DNA of 64,000 nucleotides from Pseudomonas sp. JQ170C (lineage in GTDB: Bacteria; Pseudomonadota; Gammaproteobacteria; Pseudomonadales; Pseudomonadaceae): contig NZ_CP141608.1 of the NCBI RefSeq assembly GCF_035581345.1, forward strand, positions 3,316,501-3,380,500, read 5' to 3'. Positions 55,568 to 64,000 of the stretch are shown piece by piece. The translations under genes and the position numbers were made by a program. The notes below the pieces were generated by a model. It was not told where the DNA came from. It made no database searches and was given only the letters and a program-made list of their open reading frames with translations. Each line of letters opens with the position of its first letter. Position 1 is the first letter of the stretch.

Positions 55568-55828
55568 ATGGACGAAATGCTGCATATCGCCAGTCTTGTC
55601 GTACTTGCCCGCCCTGAACTGCTAGAAGCGGTAAAAGCCAACTTGCGCCTGCTTGAAGGGCTGGAGTTGCATCAACAAAGTGCCGTTGGGAAGTTGGTGG
55701 TGGTACTTGAAGCCCGTGATGAAACACAGATTCTTCAGTGCATTGAACAGATCAACAACTTGCCCGGCGTATTGAATGCGGCGTTGATCTATCACGAACT
55801 CCTCGACCCTGCAGGAGCGTCCCAATGA
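55568..55828 (+). CDS. napD: NapD, NapA maturation chaperone
   Basis: This 86-residue cytoplasmic chaperone begins [19 protein letters not shown] and has the ferredoxin-like pattern of NapD ([12 protein letters not shown], then [14 protein letters not shown]). NapD binds the twin-arginine signal of NapA to prevent early export. Its stop overlaps the napA start (ATGA). Confidence 0.93.
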   Translation: MDEMLHIASLVVLARPELLEAVKANLRLLEGLELHQQSAVGKLVVVLEARDETQILQCIEQINNLPGVLNAALIYHELLDPAGASQ

Positions 55829-58329
55829 GCATGACCCGCCGTGAATTTGCCAAGGCCCAGGCTGCCGCCATTGCTGCCGCTGCGGCCGGCTTGCCGATCT
55901 ACACCACCGCCAGCAACCTGATCACCGAAGCCGACATGGTCACCCTGGACTGGAACAAGGCGCCCTGCCGCTTCTGCGGCACCGGTTGCAGCGTGATGGT
56001 CGCCACCCGCGACAACAAGGTCGTGGCCACCCACGGCGACGTCAAGGCCGAGGTCAACCGCGGGCTCAACTGCGTCAAAGGCTATTTCCTGTCCAAGATC
56101 ATGTACGGCAACGATCGCCTGACCCAGCCGCTGCTGCGCATGAAAAATGGCCAGTACGACAAACAGGGCGAGTTCCAGCCCATCAGTTGGGAAAAGGCCT
56201 TCGACATCATGGAGGCCAAGTTCAAGGAGGCCCTGAAGAACAAAGGCCCGGAAGCGGTGGGCATGTTCGGCTCCGGGCAATGGACCGTGTGGGAAGGCTA
56301 TGCCGCCAACAAGCTGATGAAGGCCGGCTTTCGCAGCAACAACATCGACCCCAACGCTCGCCATTGCATGGCCTCGGCGGTCATGGGTTTCATGCGCACC
56401 TTCGGCATGGACGAGCCGATGGGCTGCTACGACGATATCGAAGCCACCGATGCCTTCGTGCTCTGGGGCTCGAACATGGCCGAGATGCACCCGATCCTCT
56501 GGAGCCGGGTCACCGACCGACGCCTGAGCAACCCCCAGGTCAAGGTCGCGGTGCTGTCGACCTTCGAGCACCGCAGCTTCGAGCTGGCCGACATCCCCAT
56601 GGTGTTCACGCCACAGACTGACCTGTTGATCCTCAACTACATCGCCAACCACATCATCGAAAGCGGTGCGGTGAACAAGGACTTCGTCAGCAAGCACACC
56701 CGCTTTGCCAAGGGCGCCGATGACATCGGCTATGGCCTGCGGCCGGACAACCCCCTGGAGGCCAAGGCCAAGAACGCCGACAAGGCCAACACCTGGAGCG
56801 ACATCGACTTCGACCAGTTCGCCGCGTTCGTCAGGCCCTACACCCTGGAGCGCACCGCCAAGGAGACCGGCGTGCCTGCCGAGCGTCTCAAGGCCCTGGC
56901 CGAGCTGTATGCCGATCCCAAGCGCAAGGTGGTGTCGTTCTGGACCATGGGGTTCAACCAGCACACCCGCGGGGTGTGGGCCAACAACCTGATCTACAAC
57001 ATCCACTTGCTCACCGGCAAGATCAGTGAGCCGGGCAACAGCCCCTTCTCCCTCACCGGCCAGCCCTCGGCCTGTGGCACGGCGCGCGAAGTCGGGACCT
57101 TCTCCCACCGCCTGCCGGCGGACCTGGTAGTGACCAACCCAAAGCACCGCGCCACCGCCGAGAAGATCTGGAAGCTGCCCGCCGGCACCATCCAGGAAAA
57201 GGTCGGGTTCCATGCCGTGCAGCAGAGCCGCATGCTCAAGGACGGCGTCCTCAACGTCTACTGGACCCAGGCCAGCAACAACATGCATGCCGGCCCCAAC
57301 ATCATGCAGGAGGTCCTGCCTGGCTGGCGCAAGCCGGACAACTTCGTCATCGTCTCGGACGTCTACCCCACGGTCTCGGCCCAGGCCGCCGACCTGATCC
57401 TGCCCAGCGCCATGTGGGTGGAAAAGGAAGGCGCCTTCGGCAACGCCGAGCGCAGGACCCAGTTCTGGCACCAACTGGTTACCGCACCGGGCGATGCCAA
57501 GTCCGATTTGTGGCAGTTGGTGGAGTTCTCCAAACGCTTTACCACCGATGAAGTCTGGCCGGCGGAGCTGCTGGCCAAGGCCCCCGAGCTCAAGGGCAAG
57601 ACCTTGTACGAGGTGCTGTACAAGAACGGTCAGGTCGATCAGTTCCCGGTCGAGCAACTGGAGGCCGGCTTCAAGAACGATGAGGCCAAGGCCTTCGGCT
57701 TCTACCTGCAAAAGGGCCTGTTCGAGGAGTACGCCCAGTTCGGCCGTGGCCACGGTCATGACCTCGCCACCTTCGACCGCTACCACAGCGAACGCGGGTT
57801 GCGCTGGCCGGTGGTGGACGGCAAGGAAACCCGCTGGCGCTACCGCGAAGGGCTCGACCCCTATGTGCAGGCCGGCAGCGGCGTGCAGTTCTATGGCTAC
57901 CCGGACAAGAAGGCAATCATCTTCGCCCTGCCCTACGAGCCGCCTGCCGAAGCCCCGGACAAGGACTACCCGTTCTGGCTGAGCACCGGCCGCGTGCTGG
58001 AGCACTGGCACACGGGCAGCATGACCCAGCGGGTCGAGGAGCTGTACAAGGCGGTGCCCGACGCCCTGGTGTACATGCACCCGGAGGATGCCAAGGCGCT
58101 GAACGCCCGGCGTGGCAGTGAAGTGAAGGTGATCAGCCGCCGTGGCGAGATCCGTGCGCGCATCGAAACCCGCGGGCGCAACAAGCCACCGCGCGGGCTG
58201 GTGTTCGTGCCGTTCTTCGATGCCAACAAGCTGATCAACAAGGTCACGCTCGATGCCACCGACCCGATCTCCAAGCAGACCGACTACAAAAAATGCGCCA
58301 TTCGCATCGAGTTGATCAGCGTGGCCTGA
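55825..58329 (+). CDS. napA: NapA, catalytic subunit of periplasmic nitrate reductase
   Basis: The protein has 834 residues with a twin-arginine signal ([14 protein letters not shown]). The 4Fe-4S ligands are C48, C51, C55 and C83, and the molybdenum-ligand cysteine is C181 in ARHCMASAV. The remaining domains follow the bis-MGD oxidoreductase pattern, with the C-terminal cofactor-binding segment starting near [18 protein letters not shown]. It reduces nitrate to nitrite in the periplasm with electrons from NapB/NapC. No assimilatory or Nar genes are in the window. Confidence 0.97.
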   Translation: MSMTRREFAKAQAAAIAAAAAGLPIYTTASNLITEADMVTLDWNKAPCRFCGTGCSVMVATRDNKVVATHGDVKAEVNRGLNCVKGYFLSKIMYGNDRLTQPLLRMKNGQYDKQGEFQPISWEKAFDIMEAKFKEALKNKGPEAVGMFGSGQWTVWEGYAANKLMKAGFRSNNIDPNARHCMASAVMGFMRTFGMDEPMGCYDDIEATDAFVLWGSNMAEMHPILWSRVTDRRLSNPQVKVAVLSTFEHRSFELADIPMVFTPQTDLLILNYIANHIIESGAVNKDFVSKHTRFAKGADDIGYGLRPDNPLEAKAKNADKANTWSDIDFDQFAAFVRPYTLERTAKETGVPAERLKALAELYADPKRKVVSFWTMGFNQHTRGVWANNLIYNIHLLTGKISEPGNSPFSLTGQPSACGTAREVGTFSHRLPADLVVTNPKHRATAEKIWKLPAGTIQEKVGFHAVQQSRMLKDGVLNVYWTQASNNMHAGPNIMQEVLPGWRKPDNFVIVSDVYPTVSAQAADLILPSAMWVEKEGAFGNAERRTQFWHQLVTAPGDAKSDLWQLVEFSKRFTTDEVWPAELLAKAPELKGKTLYEVLYKNGQVDQFPVEQLEAGFKNDEAKAFGFYLQKGLFEEYAQFGRGHGHDLATFDRYHSERGLRWPVVDGKETRWRYREGLDPYVQAGSGVQFYGYPDKKAIIFALPYEPPAEAPDKDYPFWLSTGRVLEHWHTGSMTQRVEELYKAVPDALVYMHPEDAKALNARRGSEVKVISRRGEIRARIETRGRNKPPRGLVFVPFFDANKLINKVTLDATDPISKQTDYKKCAIRIELISVA

Positions 58330-58340
58330 GGAGCACCGTC

Positions 58341-58820
58341 ATGAAGCTACGAATCCTGCCGTTGTGCCTGCTCGCTGCCATAGGTGTGGTGATCGCTGCC
58401 GAGGTTGACTACCCCCTGGACGCGCCCGGGCCGGACGGGCGGCGCCCCGGTGGCACCCTGACCCAGAGCATGCCGGCCCCGGTCATTGCCAACGATGAAA
58501 ACAAGGACCTCAAGCGCGAACGCAACTACCCGGACCAACCCCCGACCATCCCCCACAGCATTCGCGGCTACCAGATCGACATTAACGGCAACAAGTGCCT
58601 GTCGTGCCACAGCCGGGCCAACAGCGCACGCAGCCAGGCCACCATGATCAGCATCACCCACTACATGGACCGCGACGGCCAGGCGCTGGCGGCAGTTTCA
58701 CCCCGGCGCTACTTCTGCAACCAATGCCATGTACCGCAGAAAGAGGTGCAGCCGCTGGTGGGCAACAGCTTCGAGACCATCGACAAGATCCTGCAAGACG
58801 ACGCCAACGCCAAACCTTGA
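58341..58820 (+). CDS. napB: NapB, diheme cytochrome c
   Basis: This 159-residue periplasmic protein has a signal peptide (about 1-20) and two heme sites, CLSCH (86-90) and CNQCH (126-130). It carries electrons from NapC to NapA. The start follows GAGGAGCACC, 11 bases after napA. Confidence 0.95.
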   Translation: MKLRILPLCLLAAIGVVIAAEVDYPLDAPGPDGRRPGGTLTQSMPAPVIANDENKDLKRERNYPDQPPTIPHSIRGYQIDINGNKCLSCHSRANSARSQATMISITHYMDRDGQALAAVSPRRYFCNQCHVPQKEVQPLVGNSFETIDKILQDDANAKP

Positions 58821-58829
58821 GGAGCCGCC

Positions 58830-59426
58830 ATGAAAGCACTGTTCGCCCTGCTCAAGGAGTACTGGGGCATCCTCTGTCGACCCAGCGTGTACTTCAGCCT
58901 GGGCTTCCTGACCCTGGGCGGGTTTATCGCCGGGATCATCTTCTGGGGTGGTTTCAACACGGCGCTGGAGATGACCAACACCGAAAAATTCTGCGTGTCC
59001 TGCCACGAGATGCGCGACAACGTCTTCGTCGAACTCAAGGAAACCATCCACTACACCAACCGCTCGGGCGTGCGCGCCAGCTGCCCGGATTGCCATGTGC
59101 CCCACGAATGGACCCACAAGATCGCCCGCAAGATGCAGGCGTCCAAGGAAGTGTGGGGCAAGCTCTTCGGCACCATCGACACCCGCGACAAATTCGTGGC
59201 CTTGCGCCGGGAACTGGCCGAGCACGAATGGGCGCGGCTCAAGGCCAACGACTCACGGGAGTGTCGTAACTGCCACAACTTCGAGTTCATGGACTTCACC
59301 CGCCAGAGCAAACGGGCAGCGGCCATGCACTCCACCTCACTGGCCAAGGGCGAAGCCACGTGCATTGACTGTCACAAGGGCATCGCCCACAAACTGCCCG
59401 ATATGCATGGGGTCAAGGGCTGGTAG
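58830..59426 (+). CDS. napC: NapC, tetraheme quinol dehydrogenase
   Basis: This 198-residue protein has one N-terminal membrane anchor (about 20-40) and four heme motifs: CVSCH (55), CPDCH (85), CRNCH (145) and CIDCH (178). NapC oxidises quinol and passes electrons to NapB. It ends the operon; napF, G and H are absent, so it is the quinol-dependent NapEDABC type. Confidence 0.96.
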   Translation: MKALFALLKEYWGILCRPSVYFSLGFLTLGGFIAGIIFWGGFNTALEMTNTEKFCVSCHEMRDNVFVELKETIHYTNRSGVRASCPDCHVPHEWTHKIARKMQASKEVWGKLFGTIDTRDKFVALRRELAEHEWARLKANDSRECRNCHNFEFMDFTRQSKRAAAMHSTSLAKGEATCIDCHKGIAHKLPDMHGVKGW

Positions 59427-59456
59427 CACCGGGAATACGGCAGGGACGCTGGGGCG

Positions 59457-59553
59457 ACTGCTGCGCAGTCGATCGCAGCCTCGTTCCTCGGCAGCGGCTA
59501 CCACGGCCCCTGTAGCCGCTGGCGCCAGCCTGCGATCGACCGCGCAGCGGTCG
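59457..59553. repeat. Inverted repeat of the second dispersed family
   Basis: A left arm with GCGCAGTCGATCGCAGCC ... GGCAGCGGCTACC (59462-59502) faces a right arm GTAGCCGCTGGCGCCAGCCTGC ... CGCAGCGGTCG (59512-59553). The right arm is the inverse of 13581-13622. It lies between convergent napC and the YeeE-type genes and may act as a terminator. Confidence 0.75.
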
Positions 59554-59560
59554 CCCACCG

Positions 59561-59980
59561 CTACCGGCCTCGCGCCCGCTCCAACACGCCAAACACGCCC
59601 ATCCCCAGCAGCATCGCCGCGACAAAGAACAGCACCTGCCAGTTCCCGCTCAACACCAGGGCCAATGAAGGCCCAGGGCAGATCCCGGCGATACCCCAGC
59701 CCACGCCAAACACCAGGCTGCCGATGATCAAGCGCCGATCCAGCTCACGGGCCACCGGCATGCGCATCGGCAGGCCGAGCAACGAGCGGGTATGGCGCTT
59801 GCTCCACTGCATCGGCACCAGCGCAGCCCCGATCGCCCCCACCATCACCAGCCCCAGGGACGGGTCCCACTGCCCGGCAAGGTCCAGAAACCCCAGCACC
59901 TTGGCCGGGTCGGCCATGCCCGCCAGCAACAGGCCAAGACCAAACAACAACCCGGCCACCACCGCCATCACACCCCGCAT
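59561..59980 (-). CDS. YeeE/YedE-type half transporter (DUF6691)
   Basis: This is a 139-residue membrane protein with about four segments and the motif GWGIAGICPGPSLALV, typical of the DUF6691 half of split YeeE transporters. It begins two bases after the stop of its partner gene. Such pairs (PmpA/PmpB type) are linked to sulfur-compound uptake, related to the thiosulfate transporter TsuA. No sulfur oxidation gene is adjacent. Confidence 0.85.
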   Translation of the reverse strand: MRGVMAVVAGLLFGLGLLLAGMADPAKVLGFLDLAGQWDPSLGLVMVGAIGAALVPMQWSKRHTRSLLGLPMRMPVARELDRRLIIGSLVFGVGWGIAGICPGPSLALVLSGNWQVLFFVAAMLLGMGVFGVLERARGR

Positions 59981-59982
59981 GA

Positions 59983-60417
59983 TCAAGCCCCCAGCACATG
60001 ACGAACGATGAACACCACGGCAAAACCGCTGGCCATGAAGCACAGCGTCGCCAGCAATGAACGGGGCGACAGCCGCGCAAGGCCACACACGCCATGGCCA
60101 CTGGTACAACCGGCGGCGTAACGGGTACCCAGGCCGACCAACAGCCCAGCCACGATCAGGCCCCACACGCTGGTCTCGAACATCACCTGCACCGGCCCTG
60201 CCCACAACCACCACAGCAACGGCGAAAGCAGCACGCCAGCAAGAAACAGCGCCTTCTCCCCTCGCCCTTCGCTCCCGGGCTGCAAGACGCTACCCAGCAA
60301 GCCGCTGATGCCAGCGACACGGCCATTGACCAGCGCAAACAGGCTCACCGCCACGCCAATCAGCACGCCGCCCATCAAGGCTGTCCAGGGTGTGAAGTGG
60401 GTCCAGTCGATTGTCAT
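59983..60417 (-). CDS. YeeE/YedE-type half transporter with Cys motif
   Basis: This 144-residue membrane protein carries the conserved [19 protein letters not shown], whose cysteines line the thiosulfate pathway in YeeE/TsuA. It is the first gene of the pair and starts with a normal ATG. Substrate is likely thiosulfate or a related sulfur species (inference from family). Confidence 0.87.
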   Translation of the reverse strand: MTIDWTHFTPWTALMGGVLIGVAVSLFALVNGRVAGISGLLGSVLQPGSEGRGEKALFLAGVLLSPLLWWLWAGPVQVMFETSVWGLIVAGLLVGLGTRYAAGCTSGHGVCGLARLSPRSLLATLCFMASGFAVVFIVRHVLGA

Positions 60418-60456
60418 GTGTGCTCCTGCTGTAGAAATGAGGGCGTCGGGCCTGCG

Positions 60457-61818
60457 TCAGAAGTACACCAGTGCCTCGATCAACCCACTCAGTTGACTGC
60501 GGTCCCGGCCATTGCCGTAGACCCGGTCATTGTACAGCGGGTCGAACAGGTCGTAGCGCAGCTCGGGGCGCAGGCTGATATGCCGCGTGGCATCCCAGCG
60601 CAGGCCGACCGTCACGGCATTGAAGTCACCCCGGGCGTTGCTGGTGGGAAACAGCACGAACGCATCACGGTCGCGAAAGTGCTCGGCACGCGCCGAAAAG
60701 CTCAGGTCCTTGCGGTACTGATAGGTCACCACGCCGTTGACACCCCACCACGACGCCCCCGCAAACCCCGGCCCCGTCACGATATCCACGGTGTGCGCCT
60801 TGCCATCGCCGGACTGGCGGCCATACACCGCCTCCGCGCCCATCGACCAGCGGGCATCGAAGGCGTGCCAGGCATTGAGCGAATGCTGCTGGCGCAGCTG
60901 GCCGTCTGGCGAAACCAGGCGTGCGCTGGGCGCTTGCACATCGTCCAGGTCATGGTTTTGCTCATCGCCGAGCATGAACTCGTAGTCGACCCAGGTCTGC
61001 AAGTCGGCGGTGCGCCAGCGCAGCGCGCCAAGCACCGACTTGCCCGGGTTGTTGTCGCGCAAATTGTTGCGGCCCTGCACCACGCCAATCTCGGCGCCCA
61101 GCAGGCTGCGGTCGCCGTTGTACAGCCGGGTGCTGGCCAGCACGCCGGCCACGGTACTGGGTTCGGACACAAAGGCGTAGGTCTTGCTGGCAAAGGGATT
61201 TCGCGCTTCGCGAATGTTCGGCGGAATCTCGTAGCCCAGCGCCGGGCCGAAAATCCCTGCCATCAGGCTGATGCCCGTGCCATAGGGCAGGTAGACCGCG
61301 GCAAACAGATTGGGGGTAGCCACGAAACGCTGTTTGTCGCGCCGGGCGCGCTCCGGGTCATCATCGCCTGGCGAGTTCACCCCCCAATGCATGTCCCAGC
61401 CATAGGTGCGGGCAAATTCGGCATTGCGCCCGTAGAAGGTTTCCAGGCTGAAGCCGAACGACACCGCCTCAGGCGCCGGCCCCGGAAGCGGCGTGACTCG
61501 GGGAATCACGTTGGCCACCAACGGCTTGTCGACGAACAGGTGCAGCGATGCCAGCTCCAGCCCCTCATCGGAAAACCCCGTCAGCGGCAGATTGCTCAAG
61601 CCATCCTCGCGCTCGTCGGCATTGGAGCGGTTGTTGCGCGCATAGCCCAGGTCCAGCAGCCCGGCGATGCGGATGCCGTGATCACGCTCCAGCCCAGGGC
61701 CCAGCAGCCAGCGCGCCAGGGCGCCTTCGCCCTTGTCTTGATCTTCGGCGTGGCCGGCCTGGGTGACCAGGGCCAGGACCGCGGCAGCCCCGAACGATTT
61801 CGTCAGCGTAGTGAACAT
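60457..61818 (-). CDS. Outer-membrane beta-barrel porin (BBP2/OmpL-like)
   Basis: This 453-residue protein has a Sec signal (MFTTLTKSFG ... TQAGHA), many alternating amphipathic strands, and a terminal aromatic residue (LVYF) as expected for Bam-assembled barrels. It resembles the putative porin-2 family (PF07642). The ATG at 61818 follows AAGGGG; a GTG one codon earlier is less likely. It follows the TfdB-like gene in the same direction after a hairpin, so it may serve uptake of that pathway's aromatic substrate. Confidence 0.85.
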   Translation of the reverse strand: MFTTLTKSFGAAAVLALVTQAGHAEDQDKGEGALARWLLGPGLERDHGIRIAGLLDLGYARNNRSNADEREDGLSNLPLTGFSDEGLELASLHLFVDKPLVANVIPRVTPLPGPAPEAVSFGFSLETFYGRNAEFARTYGWDMHWGVNSPGDDDPERARRDKQRFVATPNLFAAVYLPYGTGISLMAGIFGPALGYEIPPNIREARNPFASKTYAFVSEPSTVAGVLASTRLYNGDRSLLGAEIGVVQGRNNLRDNNPGKSVLGALRWRTADLQTWVDYEFMLGDEQNHDLDDVQAPSARLVSPDGQLRQQHSLNAWHAFDARWSMGAEAVYGRQSGDGKAHTVDIVTGPGFAGASWWGVNGVVTYQYRKDLSFSARAEHFRDRDAFVLFPTSNARGDFNAVTVGLRWDATRHISLRPELRYDLFDPLYNDRVYGNGRDRSQLSGLIEALVYF

Positions 61819-61856
61819 CACATGCCCCTTGTTCTTATTGTTCTGGTAACAGCGGG

Positions 61857-61904
61857 CAAACGCTCCCCTTACCCGGCGTTGGCGGCCCGGTTGGGGAGCG
61901 TTTG
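61857..61904 (-). terminator. Hairpin between hydroxylase and porin genes
   Basis: CAAACGCTCCCC (61857-61868) and GGGGAGCGTTTG (61893-61904) form a perfect 12-bp stem around 24 bases. It begins just downstream of the hydroxylase stop; no T-run follows, so it may only attenuate read-through to the porin. Confidence 0.6.
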
Positions 61905-61915
61905 AGGGAGCGCGC

Positions 61916-63682
61916 TTAGTGACGGGCCAGAATGGCCTTCAGCGCATCGAGCAGTTCGGCGTCGCATGCAGGTGAACTGCCATGGGCGCGCCAGGCGACA
62001 TGCTGGTCGGGACGTACCAGCAGGCAGCCGTCTTCGCCGATTTCCCGCTGGCGTGCCCAATCGCCGTAGCTGTCGGCATAGTCGAGGCCCAGGCCGATAC
62101 GCCGCACTTCAAGGTCGATACCCAGTTCGCGAGCCGCCGCCACGGCGGCGCGGCACCAGCCATCACCGCCATGGCCGGTGAGCAGGGTCAGGCGGCCCTG
62201 GCCACAGATATCCAGGGTCGATACCTGCTGCCCCCGTGCATCGTTGAGCCAGGCATGGGGCAAGCGGGCGCCGGGCCAGGTGGTGGGATGGTAGTAGAGC
62301 TCCGGGTCGCGGCTGTAGGCCGGCTGCTCGCTGCCATCGTCCAGCACCGCGGCGCTGCGGTAGCGCTGGCCCAGCTCCACGCCATGGCAGTTGAACTGGT
62401 AGTGCTGCAACTGGATGGCCTGCTCCAGCGCCGCCCGACGCTCGCGCCCCAGTGCCGTGTCGGCGTGCAACTCGTCCAGGCGTTCCCAGCCTTCGGCTTC
62501 GCTTTGGCCCGGCTCGAACCCCAGCGCGCTGGAGATCGGCAGCATGTTGCGCACGCTGGCCATGGCCCGGTTCACCACCTGCTGGCCAACCGGCTGGCGC
62601 TCCTGGGAGTAGCTGTCCAGCAGCCCCGCCCCTGCCTGGCCCTTGAGCACCAGTGCCAGCTTCCAGGCCAGGTTGTAGGCATCCTGCACCGAGGTATTGG
62701 TACCCAGGCCATTGGCCGGGGGATGCCGGTGCACCGCATCGCCGCAACAGAACACCCGGCCTTGCCCGTAGCGGTCGGCCACCACCTGGTTGATCTGCCA
62801 CTTGCTGGTCGAGAGCACTTGCACCGGAATATCGGCATCACCAATCACCCGCCGTGCCCGTTCGATCACCGCCGCCTCGCTGAGGTCGGGCTCGCCCTGG
62901 GCGGGGTCGTACATGAACAGCATCACCCACTCATCCCACGGGCGCACACAGATGAAGGTGCCGCTGCCGACCCAGTAGTCGTTGCCCGGCTGCACCATCC
63001 AGTACAACACCCCCGGGCGGCTTTCGCAGTAGCGACGCAGGTCGGCCCGCAACCAGACGTTGACCGCACAGCCCAGGCCCATCTGCCCTTGCAGGGGGAT
63101 ACCGAGTTGCTCCATGACCCGGCTGCGGGCACCGTCGGCGCCGATCATGTACTGCGCCCGCACGGTGAATTCCCGCCCGGTAACCCGGTCGAGAATGCGA
63201 GCGGTGACGCCGTGGTCGTCCTGGGTGAAGTCGAGCAGTTCGTTGTCAAAGCGCATTTCGCTGCCAGCGCGCAGCGCGGCATTGGCAACAATCGGCTCCA
63301 TCAGGTGCTGGGGAATGTTGCACATGGCCGATGGGCTGGCTTTCTCGTAATCGGACTTGCGCTCGATGGCGTTGCCCCAGGTGAGCAGGCGGCCCAGCTC
63401 CTGGCCGCTGAAGCTGGTGGCCCAGACGTTGTTGGCCATCAGCTCGTGGGGGCTGGCGGCGGCGGTTACCTGGGGCTCGACGCCGGCATCGCGAAACACC
63501 TCCATGGTGCGCTGGTTGGTGATGTGCGCGCGGGGGCTGTTGGCCGTCCAGCGGTACTTGTTGATCAACAGGCTCTTGATGCCATAGCGCGACAACAACA
63601 GCGACGCCGTGAGGCCCGCCGGCCCGCCGCCCACGATCAGGACGGGCACCTCGATGTGCGGGGTCGATTCTTGCTGGTTCAT
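61916..63682 (-). CDS. FAD-dependent aromatic hydroxylase, TfdB-like
   Basis: This is a 588-residue class A flavoprotein monooxygenase. Visible motifs are the Rossmann loop VLIVGGGPAGLTASLLLSRY, then YRWTANSPRAHITNQRTMEV, the YMIGADGARS (DG) motif and GRVFCCGDAVHRHPPANGLG (GD motif), followed by a thioredoxin-like C-terminal domain. The whole resembles 2,4-dichlorophenol 6-monooxygenase TfdB. It probably hydroxylates a phenolic compound to a catechol. The adjacent extradiol dioxygenase fragment supports ring-cleavage catabolism. The actual phenol is not known. Confidence 0.9.
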   Translation of the reverse strand: MNQQESTPHIEVPVLIVGGGPAGLTASLLLSRYGIKSLLINKYRWTANSPRAHITNQRTMEVFRDAGVEPQVTAAASPHELMANNVWATSFSGQELGRLLTWGNAIERKSDYEKASPSAMCNIPQHLMEPIVANAALRAGSEMRFDNELLDFTQDDHGVTARILDRVTGREFTVRAQYMIGADGARSRVMEQLGIPLQGQMGLGCAVNVWLRADLRRYCESRPGVLYWMVQPGNDYWVGSGTFICVRPWDEWVMLFMYDPAQGEPDLSEAAVIERARRVIGDADIPVQVLSTSKWQINQVVADRYGQGRVFCCGDAVHRHPPANGLGTNTSVQDAYNLAWKLALVLKGQAGAGLLDSYSQERQPVGQQVVNRAMASVRNMLPISSALGFEPGQSEAEGWERLDELHADTALGRERRAALEQAIQLQHYQFNCHGVELGQRYRSAAVLDDGSEQPAYSRDPELYYHPTTWPGARLPHAWLNDARGQQVSTLDICGQGRLTLLTGHGGDGWCRAAVAAARELGIDLEVRRIGLGLDYADSYGDWARQREIGEDGCLLVRPDQHVAWRAHGSSPACDAELLDALKAILARH

Positions 63683-63713
63683 TATTGTTCTCCAGTGTTG
63701 CCTGTGTTGCGTA

Positions 63714-64000
63714 TCAAGGCTGCGCCTGATCCGCCGCCTCGGTGTTGAAGATGAAGTAGTCGGGCACTTGCGGGCCCCAGAGGTAGAGCGAGCTTTCGGC
63801 AGGAAAGTCGCCGGCTGGCCACTGCGTCCCCGCCTCGATGTAGTCCATTTCGGTGGAGTACTCGCTGAACGACCCCCAAGGATCGCGCACGTAATGGAAG
63901 TAGTTGGAACCCAGGCAATGGCGCCCGGTACCCCAGCCTTCGCGATAGCCGGCCGCCGCCATCTGCTCGGCGCCGTTGCCCACCTCGTCGATGCTGCCCA
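63714..64000 (-). CDS. Extradiol ring-cleavage dioxygenase (VOC family), C-terminal part
   Basis: The last 95 or so residues of a protein whose 5' part lies beyond the right edge. The segment GTGRHCLGSNYFHYVRDPWG and then EYSTEMDYI is typical of the C-terminal domain of type I extradiol dioxygenases, where the glutamate of SEYST is an iron ligand. It lies 31 bases upstream of the TfdB-like gene. It would cleave the catechol made by that hydroxylase (inference). Confidence 0.85.
   Translation of the reverse strand, partial: GSIDEVGNGAEQMAAAGYREGWGTGRHCLGSNYFHYVRDPWGSFSEYSTEMDYIEAGTQWPAGDFPAESSLYLWGPQVPDYFIFNTEAADQAQP

Noticed and set aside
55792..58080. 762-codon open frame antisense to napA
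   Set aside because: It is a shadow of high-GC napA codons; napA is unmistakable.

Overview
The window is high-GC DNA from a Pseudomonas, most likely the fluorescens/putida lineage. The evidence is a PvdS-type sigma factor beside lipopeptide synthetase genes, Pseudomonas-style REP palindromes (core GGAGCGGGCTTGCCCCGC), a napEDABC operon, Kup, RlhA, and an itaconate-type catabolic cluster. No plasmid or phage genes and no transposase were seen, so it reads as ordinary chromosome carrying several accessory modules.

Left part (1-12.4 kb): a minus-strand operon runs off the left edge. In transcription order it encodes MbtH, a type II thioesterase, a fatty-acyl-AMP ligase fused to ACP and a condensation domain, a TauD-like oxygenase, a module with an inactivated C-like domain followed by A and T, and a C-A-T module that is cut by the window. 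The adenylation codes read as histidine-like and serine. This points to an acylated peptide starting acyl-(beta-hydroxy-His)-Ser, as in corrugatin-type lipopeptide siderophores (inference). A PvdS/FecI-type ECF sigma factor is divergent from the operon.

Middle part (12.5-40.1 kb): EndA-type secreted nuclease and Kup potassium transporter; a LysR-controlled acyl-CoA dehydrogenase, CoA-transferase, hydratase and lyase set resembling itaconate degradation; then a 3785-residue DUF4347/VCBS surface protein. A TolC-like lipoprotein, two HlyD-type proteins and a PqqD-like/M50 metalloprotease/HlyD fusion follow it. No ABC ATPase lies in the exporter operon. Two related palindromic repeat elements of about 0.85 kb (15.8-16.6 and 33.5-34.3 kb) bracket the catabolic genes and the giant protein.

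Right part (40.1-64 kb): DyP peroxidase, HD-domain protein, AraC regulators, class II aldolase, BASS transporter, Ser/Thr dehydratase, CrtZ-like hydroxylase, an aaeB-X-A aromatic-acid efflux operon, LysR, RidA, rlhA and tRNA-Gln. These are followed by napEDABC periplasmic nitrate reductase, a paired YeeE-type transporter, and the end of an aromatic catabolic cluster (porin, TfdB-like hydroxylase, extradiol dioxygenase fragment).

The most unusual items are the giant protein with its ABC-less M50/HlyD export operon, the catalytically dead C-like domain paired with the TauD enzyme, and the palindromic element pair whose arms match within each copy but differ between copies.
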